From contig JAHFQF010000095.1 of the NCBI GenBank assembly GCA_023266435.1, positions 1 through 8,746 on the forward strand: a stretch of 8,746 nucleotides of DNA. Direction: 5' to 3'. The position numbers were made by a program, and so were the translations under genes. Positions 1-5,525 of this stretch are shown in pieces. The notes beneath the pieces were generated by a model. The model was not told the origin of the DNA. It searched no databases and saw nothing but the letters and a program-made list of their open reading frames with translations. Origin of the DNA: Legionellales bacterium (GTDB taxonomy: Bacteria; Pseudomonadota; Gammaproteobacteria; Berkiellales; Berkiellaceae). Positions within the stretch are counted from its first letter, which is position 1; each line of letters begins with the position of its first letter.

Positions 1-236
1 AACTGAGGGGCCAGTAAAACCAGTTCACCTGCTGAGGTGGAAACATAGTATTGCCTGCCTTCTTGTAAATACTGAGTATAAAAATTGTAAGCAGCTGAGC
101 TCACCGCGATAATTGCTGCGAGGGTTAAAAAAATTGCGAAATACACAAATCGTCGATAATAACACCGATAGAACTGGGGGCTTTGCCAGTTATAAAAGTA
201 AGATCCTACGTCTTCAGTATTTTTCTGTTGGCTCAC
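1..236 (-). CDS. IcmL/DotI-family inner-membrane protein, 5' part only (C-terminus beyond the left edge)
   Basis: This frame reads 78 codons from a GTG at 236 to the window edge with no stop. An AGGA motif lies 8 nt upstream of the GTG; the only nearby ATG (in another frame) stops after three codons. The product starts MSQQKNTEDVGSYF, then has an aromatic/Arg-rich stretch (WQSPQFYRCYYRRF, residues 17-30), one hydrophobic helix (about 31-50) and the beginning of a periplasmic part (YYVSTSAGELVLLAPQ). A short cytoplasmic tail, a 'FYR.YYRR' segment, one membrane helix and then a 'Y(Y/F)..T..G....L' start of the periplasmic domain is the plan of IcmL/DotI, an inner-membrane Dot/Icm component, and of its short paralogue IcmM/DotJ. 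The gene follows icmT by 58 nt on the same strand, so it is probably co-transcribed. Which paralogue it is cannot be settled because the C-terminal domain is missing. The family call is made by eye. Confidence 0.72.
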   Translation of the reverse strand, partial: MSQQKNTEDVGSYFYNWQSPQFYRCYYRRFVYFAIFLTLAAIIAVSSAAYNFYTQYLQEGRQYYVSTSAGELVLLAPQ

Positions 237-294
237 TGCCTCATTCCTAATTCATGATGAGTCATTAAACAATAGTCATAGTATAGTAGCAATT

Positions 295-561
295 TTATCG
301 AAAGAGCTTCCACCAAACTCGTGAATAACGATTTTTACCTGATAAGGTCGTGCTGATCACGCGCATAAAAACAGGAATGCTGTATCCAAAACGTTCCAAA
401 ATAGCAAAAAATAGGCATGCAGTAATAGCAATCGCAAAAGTCCAATATCGGATGTGCAATAAAAATAGAAAGAGTGGCAGCACAGCATAGGCATCTACCA
501 CAAAAAACCGTGGTGTGCGTGCAGAATCTCTCCAATGTGAGTTCACTGGAATTTGGGCCAT
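295..561 (-). CDS. icmT: IcmT, small Dot/Icm membrane protein
   Basis: This 88-residue protein matches the IcmT family in length (about 86 aa in Legionella) and pattern. It has a conserved HWRDSARTPRFF segment at residues 9-20, a first hydrophobic helix at about 20-37, a second at about 40-56, then LERFGYSIPVF and a basic, aromatic tail ending RVWWKLFR. IcmT is a Dot/Icm component needed for effector export and for egress from host cells in L. pneumophila (family knowledge). Two adjacent ATGs are possible, at 564 and 561. The AGGAG at 572-568 is 6 nt from the second and 3 nt from the first, so the second is chosen. The gene follows dotB after 61 nt and precedes an icmL-family gene. In L. pneumophila icmT is instead followed by icmS, which here lies in the other transcription unit. 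Confidence 0.93.
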   Translation of the reverse strand: MAQIPVNSHWRDSARTPRFFVVDAYAVLPLFLFLLHIRYWTFAIAITACLFFAILERFGYSIPVFMRVISTTLSGKNRYSRVWWKLFR

Positions 562-567
562 CATTCA

Positions 568-572
568 CTCCT
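568..572 (-). promoter_or_regulatory. Ribosome binding site deciding the icmT start
   Basis: AGGAG on the minus strand lies 6 nt before the ATG at 561 and only 3 nt before the ATG at 564. The spacing favours the downstream ATG, so the extra N-terminal Met of the longer reading is probably not made. Confidence 0.6.
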
Positions 573-622
573 AATTAAAACAACAGTGTTGGTCTTGGTG
601 TTGCTCTGTGACAATGACATGT

Positions 623-1768
623 TTATGCATTTTGGGCATCTTCGTCCATGCCTTCTGCACGTTTACACATCAACGTATAAATTTTTTCAGAAATAATTCC
701 GTCTTTGTATTTTTGGGTCACATCCACAATCATTTCTTGACCATACTTTTTCAGTATTTCACGAGTCTTAGCAGTCAGATGATCTAAATGGGTACCTACT
801 AAAATATCCCGTACCTCATCATTAAAGACTAAGTACTCTCTCAGCGCGACTCGTTTGCCATCCACAGTGGGGACTAAGCGTTGCCAGATAATGAGTCTCA
901 CGGTTTCTAAAATGTCTAAAGAACGACCATGGCGTTCTTCGGCAGGAAAAGTCGTCACCATACGACGCACACAGTCTGCGACACCATTACTATGCAACGT
1001 TGTATAAACAGGGTGGCCTGTTAGTGCCGCATCAATCACAGCCGCAATGGTTTCGGCGTCTCTCGCTTCCCCGACTAAGATGGCGCGCGGCTTACGACGT
1101 AGTGCATTACGTACACCGCTGGCAAAATTCGGCAAATGTCGTGGGATTTCGGATTGTGCAATGATGGAGTTCGGTTTCACTACGCCATCATAGACAAACT
1201 CAATCGGTGCCTCGTAAGTGAGTATTTTACGATGCCCTTCTGGATCTTCGGCCAAACGTTTAATGATAGAAGCCAGTAAGGTACTTTTCCCTGAACCAGT
1301 CGAGCCCGTCAAAATCACAGTGCCTTGCTCAGGTGCTAACGAATCTAAGATTTGTTGTGGTAAATTCATTACGCTAATATCAGGCGGATCCGTAGGGATA
1401 GTACGAATGGTAATTTGTAAGCCTTCATGCCCATCAATGAGACAGCCTGTGCCGTTGATCCGAAAGCGAAAACGCTCTTTGCGTGAGGGGCGAATTTCAT
1501 AATGAGTGTCTACGTCTTTACCACTGGCAATTTGCGTCGTGCCATTAGGACCGTAGATATAATTCAGAATGTCGCCTGCTTCAGTATGGGAGAGGGGTCT
1601 GCTGGTAACCTGGTATAAGTAACCATGAATTTCTGCCCAAATCGGGTTGCTGGTTTGGATAGTAATATCTGAGGCGCCGAGCTCGGTGCAATGTAAAAGC
1701 GCTCGATCCAGCTCGCGTGGTGTAAAACGTACAGGTTCATTCGGTATTAAGACATCATCTGAGTTCAT
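623..1768 (-). CDS. dotB: DotB, type IVB secretion ATPase (PilT/VirB11-like)
   Basis: DotB is the hexameric cytoplasmic ATPase of the secretion hexaserine superfamily. It docks on the inner-membrane complex (via DotO) and powers Dot/Icm export. The 381-aa product (about 377 in Legionella) shows an N-terminal PAS-like region, then Walker A GSTGSGKST (155-163), an Asp-box KILTYEAPIEFVYD (181-194), Walker B RAILVGEARD (228-237) with its Glu, and a His box PVYTTLHSN (253-261). All catalytic motifs are intact. No signal peptide or membrane segment is seen. The ATG is only 3 nt after the dotC stop, and its GGAG (6 nt spacing) lies inside the last dotC codons, so translation is probably coupled to dotC. 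A generic type IV pilus PilT is the alternative, but the dotD/dotC/icmT context and the TYE(A/S)PIEFVYD motif favour DotB. Confidence 0.96.
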   Translation of the reverse strand: MNSDDVLIPNEPVRFTPRELDRALLHCTELGASDITIQTSNPIWAEIHGYLYQVTSRPLSHTEAGDILNYIYGPNGTTQIASGKDVDTHYEIRPSRKERFRFRINGTGCLIDGHEGLQITIRTIPTDPPDISVMNLPQQILDSLAPEQGTVILTGSTGSGKSTLLASIIKRLAEDPEGHRKILTYEAPIEFVYDGVVKPNSIIAQSEIPRHLPNFASGVRNALRRKPRAILVGEARDAETIAAVIDAALTGHPVYTTLHSNGVADCVRRMVTTFPAEERHGRSLDILETVRLIIWQRLVPTVDGKRVALREYLVFNDEVRDILVGTHLDHLTAKTREILKKYGQEMIVDVTQKYKDGIISEKIYTLMCKRAEGMDEDAQNA

Positions 1769-1771
1769 GAC

Positions 1772-2755
1772 TTACTCCAGTTTAGTCACCACGTCGGTTT
1801 TCCATTGTTGACCATTTAACTGTAAGCGAGGTAGAGCAGTGATACGTAAAATGCGCTCATTCACATTCATATCAGAGCCCGAGCCTGTAATACCAAGATC
1901 AATTTTAGCCACATAAGGTTTGCTCACGATGTTTTGCGCTAATAAAGTGCGATACAACACCATACCAGTATAATCGCGTTTAAGCCTGCCTAAATTTTCC
2001 GTAAAAATCAGATTGGCTTGAGCGATACCTGCTTGCCAGCCATCTTGAATGTACTGATCCCAGACTTTCTTTTCCATTTTATCTTTAGGGAGCAAGCTTT
2101 TATCTGGCGTCTCAGGGGCTTCATGCTGCATGTGCAAATAATCTTGCCAGATTGGTGGTGTCGTTGCAAAGTGTGCTTGAGAGACTATTTGATAGTTTCT
2201 ATCTGCAATCTTTAATGCATTTTGATCCGCAGCGCTCTCTGAAAGATTTAAATTGCTTAACATAGCGGGTAACTGGATATCGGGTGCATTTAAAGCATCG
2301 GTAATACTGGGTTCATCCATGCCTAGCTTAGAAAGAACCTGGCTAAATTGAGGTTGGTTCACGCCTTTTAAAAGCATCAGTGCTTGGATGGTATCTTGCT
2401 CTAGAGCTAATGCATAACGACCCTGTGCCAGTACAGGTGGTACCACATTGTCATCTAACATGAGGGCATTGAAATTAAAAATACGCGCGAGCACTGGGTC
2501 ATAGCGATCGATGGTGGCATTAATGACTTGTGCGCGAGCAGCAAGACCCGCTCTGGCGCCTACGCTAAGCGCAGTATCTCGAAGCGAAATAAAGCGGATA
2601 GCATTGATCTGTGTGTCAGCGCCTGCTTTTTGATCCAAATTTTTGAGATCATTGAGCGTGTTGTTATCTGCCCCTCGTATTTTGGAGGGTGAATGACTAC
2701 AACCAGAGAGTGCAACACTGAGACCCAATAAAAGAGCAGCTGTTTTTGAAGGCAT
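1772..2755 (-). CDS. dotC: DotC, outer-membrane lipoprotein of the Dot/Icm core
   Basis: The 327-aa product begins with a lipoprotein signal peptide: Met-Pro-Ser-Lys, a hydrophobic run, then lipobox LSGC with the acylated Cys at residue 19. DotC and DotD are lipoproteins that help place DotH in the outer membrane (family knowledge from Legionella). Family-like blocks include RDTALSVGARAGLAARA (59-75), VVPPVL (104-109), and a long conserved C-terminal stretch from LLPKDKMEKKVWDQY (221-235) through GWQAGIAQANLIFTENLGRL (239-258) to PYVAKIDLGITGSG (280-293). It is somewhat longer than the Legionella protein (about 303 aa); part of the excess is in the middle (residues about 140-200). AGGAG lies 10 nt before the ATG. 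Upstream is a 357-bp gap to dotD; downstream dotB follows after 3 nt. Confidence 0.94.
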   Translation of the reverse strand: MPSKTAALLLGLSVALSGCSHSPSKIRGADNNTLNDLKNLDQKAGADTQINAIRFISLRDTALSVGARAGLAARAQVINATIDRYDPVLARIFNFNALMLDDNVVPPVLAQGRYALALEQDTIQALMLLKGVNQPQFSQVLSKLGMDEPSITDALNAPDIQLPAMLSNLNLSESAADQNALKIADRNYQIVSQAHFATTPPIWQDYLHMQHEAPETPDKSLLPKDKMEKKVWDQYIQDGWQAGIAQANLIFTENLGRLKRDYTGMVLYRTLLAQNIVSKPYVAKIDLGITGSGSDMNVNERILRITALPRLQLNGQQWKTDVVTKLE

Positions 2756-2799
2756 CGGGAAAAAGCTCCTGGCTCATAAAGCATATACACTTAAAACAT

Positions 2800-2827
2800 A
2801 GTTTAGTTGAAAACTGCAAGCGTTCAA
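2800..2827 (-). promoter_or_regulatory. Possible sigma70 promoter for dotC-dotB-icmT
   Basis: On the minus strand TTGAAC (2827-2822) is followed after 16 nt by TAAACT (2805-2800), about 45 nt before the dotC start. The -10 match is only fair. The site overlaps a 7-bp dyad (AGTTGAA at 2805-2811 with TTCAACT at 2823-2829). The long gap after dotD makes a separate dotC promoter plausible, but this is inference. Confidence 0.3.
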
Positions 2828-2835
2828 CTTAGATT

Positions 2836-3060
2836 TTGGGAAATGGTGTGTTTTAATTCGGACTGTGTGAAAAATGCACGGTAAGATTTTTTTGTAAGCG
2901 TTCAAGCAGAGCCTCGCAGCCTACCTTCGCCTTTTTGCTACTGCGGCGGAGGTTCAAGCTTGCTTACACAAAGGCCCTCTGTGTTACTCCGTTCCTTGGA
3001 TGCTATTTGAACGCTTACTTGTTTTTCACAACGTATAAGCTAAAAAACTTCATTTCCCAA
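2836..3060. repeat. Degenerate long inverted repeat in the dotD-dotC gap
   Basis: The 357-bp gap between dotD and dotC contains no convincing gene but three nested, co-ordered inverted matches: TTGGGAAATG (2836-2845) with CATTTCCCAA (3051-3060), TGTGAAAAA (2866-2874) with TTTTTCACA (3022-3030), and GTAAGCGTTCAA (2894-2905) with TTGAACGCTTAC (3007-3018). The first two pairs are separated by exactly 20 nt on both sides, and those 20-nt spacers also match at about half their positions. The decamer AAGCGTTCAA occurs a third time at 2818-2827. This looks like a decayed palindromic element or a long RNA hairpin in the dotC leader. No transposase is present. Confidence 0.6.
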
Positions 3061-3112
3061 TATAACCAACACACGCCGTTAAGCGTGCATGGAATTCACT
3101 GTGTATTACGTA

Positions 3113-3583
3113 TCAAATCGTATGATAGCGTAATTCAATGATTTTATCTTTGGGATAGACTACCACATCTGCTCGATGACCTAGTTGCAAACTGGCGTTT
3201 TTAATTACATCTGCAATGGGTTCGTTTTTAGTGTGCACGCTAACAAGTATGGGGATTGCGGGCGGAGGACCCAAAACTTTTACTTTATAGCTGCTTAACT
3301 GTGCAACTTTATTGAGTAATGGCTCTACGGGACCAGACCAATCTAGTGAGATAGGTGCTCCCATATTACCTTGCGCAGAGACTAAGGGTTCAGTCGCTAG
3401 CGCAGGGGATGGTGGTGTATATTGAGTCTCTGCGAGTTGACGCAGTGCGCTCTCTACATCATTGGCAGTTTGTGCCAATTGTTTTTCGATCAGTTGATCT
3501 TGAGCAGCAGCCTCTGCTTTGTGAGATTGATGACTGCATCCGGCCAAGCCTACACAACACAATGCAATGATTAGATTTTTCAT
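3113..3583 (-). CDS. dotD: DotD, outer-membrane lipoprotein of the Dot/Icm core
   Basis: The 156-aa product (about 163 in Legionella) opens with a short lipoprotein signal peptide, MKNLIIALCCVGLAGC, with lipobox LAGC and the lipidated Cys at residue 16. An Ala/Gln-rich, probably helical or extended linker (about 20-60) follows. The C-terminal domain (about 75-156) includes ISLDWSGPVEPLL, YKVKVLGPPPAIPILVSV and NEPIADVIKNASLQLGHRADVVV. Legionella DotD has a periplasmic fold like the N-domains of secretins, and this alternating strand/helix pattern (with 'PI.DV....SLQLG..A.V.V') agrees. With DotC it supports DotH assembly in the outer membrane. It is the first gene of the leftward block, divergent from icmS. 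AGGTG lies close (4 nt) before the ATG. Confidence 0.92.
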   Translation of the reverse strand: MKNLIIALCCVGLAGCSHQSHKAEAAAQDQLIEKQLAQTANDVESALRQLAETQYTPPSPALATEPLVSAQGNMGAPISLDWSGPVEPLLNKVAQLSSYKVKVLGPPPAIPILVSVHTKNEPIADVIKNASLQLGHRADVVVYPKDKIIELRYHTI

Positions 3584-3628
3584 CGTTCACCTTTTATATA
3601 TTTCAATACTTTTGGAGCAATTTTCAGG

Positions 3629-3641
3629 CGTAACAGTTACG
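3629..3641. promoter_or_regulatory. Perfect dyad in the dotD/icmS divergent region
   Basis: CGTAAC-A-GTTACG is a perfect 6-bp dyad around one central base, 46 nt upstream of dotD. It lies in the only control region between the two divergent secretion blocks, so it could be a regulator site. No match to a specific regulator is claimed. Confidence 0.3.
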
Positions 3642-3722
3642 ACTATGGGTACAAATTTTTAAGTCAGGCAGGGTAAACAGCGCCCTTGCGTGATGGCTTA
3701 TTTTAGCTTACCTAAAAATCAA

Positions 3723-3750
3723 TTGCTTTGAGTATAACAACTACTATAAT
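3723..3750 (+). promoter_or_regulatory. Sigma70-type promoter for icmS-icmP-icmO
   Basis: TTGCTT (3723-3728) is followed by a 16-nt spacer and a perfect TATAAT (3745-3750). Transcription would start near 3757, giving a leader of about 50 nt before the icmS ATG at 3809. This is the best promoter-like sequence in the window and has the right strand and position. Confidence 0.6.
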
Positions 3751-3808
3751 GAGTATATAAGAAACACTAGAGAATGAAAGCGCTGAAGCGTGATTTTGTT
3801 GGGGCACT

Positions 3809-4147
3809 ATGCAAATTTCAGATGCAATGGTCAGTATCGCTAAGTTATTACGATGTCAGTTTGTGCTCAAAGATCAGCCTATTTCTGCAGAGCAAGTGTT
3901 TGCTACAACGGGTTTGCTGCCTGCAATGACGAAACGCGCTGACCAACTAGCAACCTTCTGCTTAGGGTATGGATTAGGCGCAACGTATGAAGACTCGTCT
4001 GACAGCATGTTAGGGAGCAAAGTTATTTTTGATGATAAAACGCCCAATGGTTTGAGAGTTATGTGTTTAACCGATGTTTTAATAGAATTCATTCAGATGG
4101 CGCCTTCACGTGAGCAAACGCCATTAGATGATTTAGCTTACGATTAG
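3809..4147 (+). CDS. icmS: IcmS, small acidic adaptor of the Dot/Icm coupling complex
   Basis: The 112-aa product (114 in Legionella) is a clear IcmS. Family blocks are GLLPAMTKRADQL (35-47), CLGYGLGATY (51-60), KVIFDDKTPNGLRVMCLTDV (71-90) and PSREQTPLDDLAYD (99-112). IcmS pairs with IcmW and binds the C-terminal tail of DotL, where the complex recruits a subset of effectors (known from Legionella). The protein is cytoplasmic, without signal peptide. An in-frame TGA at 3791 leaves the ATG at 3809 as the only ordinary start; its ribosome site is weak (GGGG, 4 nt before). icmP follows after 9 nt. In L. pneumophila icmR and icmQ lie between icmS and icmP; here they do not. Confidence 0.95.
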   Translation: MQISDAMVSIAKLLRCQFVLKDQPISAEQVFATTGLLPAMTKRADQLATFCLGYGLGATYEDSSDSMLGSKVIFDDKTPNGLRVMCLTDVLIEFIQMAPSREQTPLDDLAYD

Positions 4148-4156
4148 GATCACAAA

Positions 4157-5311
4157 ATGGCGGCAGGCGGCGGTGGTGCTCAGGGCGATGATAAAAATTC
4201 CTATAACGTTATTTGGATAGTGACTTTAGTCTTTGTCATTGGTTGGGTGATTTGGTCTTTTTTCAGTTATCAATTAAAAACTGCTTTTCTGAAACTACGC
4301 TTATTAGAAGCAATGCTCATTTCAGCTTTTTCTGATCAAGGCGATTTGATGCAAAATTATATCCAAAATCTAGATGTCTACAGTCTAGAGCTACAAACAG
4401 CAGGATTTGTAAGCACCTTAGTGGGGTCTTATTTGATGTACCCTGTGTTAGGGTTTTTAATCTTAATGGTGATGCACTTACTGTTTTCACACACCAATGT
4501 GCGCTATACCAGACCACATGATATGAATACCTTAGCCAAACAAGAGCAAAAAAATTGGCCACAAATCAGCCCTGTGGTGGATTTAGATCTTGTTAAAGAG
4601 GATATCTTTAAGGGTCCCTGGGCAATGGCCATGACACCGATGCAATTTGTTAAAAAATATAAATTAATTACCGTTGAGATTATTCCTGATCGCAAAAGCC
4701 CCTGGAAAGCCGATGGGGTGTATAAGATGATTTTGGATAAAGAAAAAGCGCGTTGGATTTTGATTAATCAATTAGGCCCTATGTGGCCAGGCATCGATAA
4801 ACTACCTGAGCATGTGTTGGCAGTGTTTACAGTACTTGCTGCGCGCGTAGAGCATGATGGTGATGGGGCACGCGCATTGATTAGGCAGTTGGCTGCGAGC
4901 TCTTCCAAAGGTAAAACGAATTATACTGGCTGTATGTTGCTATTAAACAAACACATTCAAAGTAAGGCGGTGAAACGCGCGATAGAGCGACATGCTTACG
5001 TTTACACGGTCATGGCGACGATGATGGAGTTAGCGCGCTCAGATGGGGTGCAGGCTGCAGCAGATTTCTTATGGGTAAAACCGATTGATCGTAAATTGTG
5101 GTATATGCTCAATACAGTGGGGCGTTATGTGGCCGTGCCTGAAGTGGCTGGTACGTTTTCACATTGGCGTACTGAAAAAGAGTTGGGTCGAGCATTGAAT
5201 GTTCCGCAAGTGGAAATGGCATTGAAAGGACTCGAAGAAGCATTGACTGTGATTCAGTATGTACCTAAGGATGATGAAGAAATACCTTTAGTGGAATCCG
5301 CGACAAGCTAA
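4157..5311 (+). CDS. icmP: IcmP/DotM, type IV coupling complex membrane protein
   Basis: The 384-aa product (about 376-380 in Legionella) has a glycine-rich N-terminus, a membrane helix at about 17-37, a second at about 88-110, and a large cytoplasmic C-terminal domain. IcmP/DotM partners DotL, and its cytoplasmic domain has a basic surface that recognises Glu-rich effector signals (family knowledge). Family-like blocks include GPWAMAMTPMQF (153-164), DGVYKMILDKEKARWILINQ (186-205), FLWVKPIDRKLWYMLNTVGR (304-323) and SHWRTEKELGRAL (335-347). The family is related to TrbA of IncI plasmids. AGGA overlapping the icmS stop lies 7 nt before the ATG, so co-translation with icmS is likely. A 214-nt gap holding a palindromic repeat separates it from icmO. 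Confidence 0.95.
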   Translation: MAAGGGGAQGDDKNSYNVIWIVTLVFVIGWVIWSFFSYQLKTAFLKLRLLEAMLISAFSDQGDLMQNYIQNLDVYSLELQTAGFVSTLVGSYLMYPVLGFLILMVMHLLFSHTNVRYTRPHDMNTLAKQEQKNWPQISPVVDLDLVKEDIFKGPWAMAMTPMQFVKKYKLITVEIIPDRKSPWKADGVYKMILDKEKARWILINQLGPMWPGIDKLPEHVLAVFTVLAARVEHDGDGARALIRQLAASSSKGKTNYTGCMLLLNKHIQSKAVKRAIERHAYVYTVMATMMELARSDGVQAAADFLWVKPIDRKLWYMLNTVGRYVAVPEVAGTFSHWRTEKELGRALNVPQVEMALKGLEEALTVIQYVPKDDEEIPLVESATS

Positions 5312-5323
5312 TAGGGAAGCCAT

Positions 5324-5453
5324 CGTCATTGCGAGCGCAGCGAAGCAACCCAGGAGCCGATCGTCATTACGAGGTCGTCATTGCGAGCGCAGCGAAGCAA
5401 TCCAGGCTTCAGTTGCTGGATTGCCACGTCGGGAGTACCCGACTCGCAATGAC
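5324..5453. repeat. Composite palindromic repeat between icmP and icmO
   Basis: Two direct copies of a 30-bp head (5324-5353 and 5376-5405, one base different) flank a truncated third start (5362-5375). The second head forms a hairpin with the inverted tail: GTCATTGCGAG (5377-5387) pairs with CTCGCAATGAC (5443-5453), and CAATCCAG (5398-5405) with CTGGATTG (5416-5423). A small internal hairpin GTCGGG-AGTA-CCCGAC occupies 5428-5443. Repeats of this 'GTCATTGCGAGCGCAGCGAAG' type (first 20 bases GTCATTGCGAGCGCAGCGAA) are, from memory, dispersed in many intracellular bacteria. Here one sits inside an operon, so it would be transcribed between two coupling-complex genes. Confidence 0.85.
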
Positions 5454-5525
5454 AGGAAATCTCTACGAGTTGCAAAGCAAAATGACTATAGATTGCGACA
5501 TGTAAGCATAAAAATGGATAAATAA

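Noticed and set aside
2935..3141. Plus-strand 68-codon open frame in the dotD-dotC gap
   Set aside because: It overlaps the inverted-repeat region and the 3' end of dotD, has no good ribosome site and its product resembles no family I know.
3640..3720. Possible PmrA-type (TTAA-containing tandem) regulator site upstream of dotD/icmS
   Set aside because: Only isolated TTAA-like words are present; no correctly spaced pair upstream of a promoter could be found.
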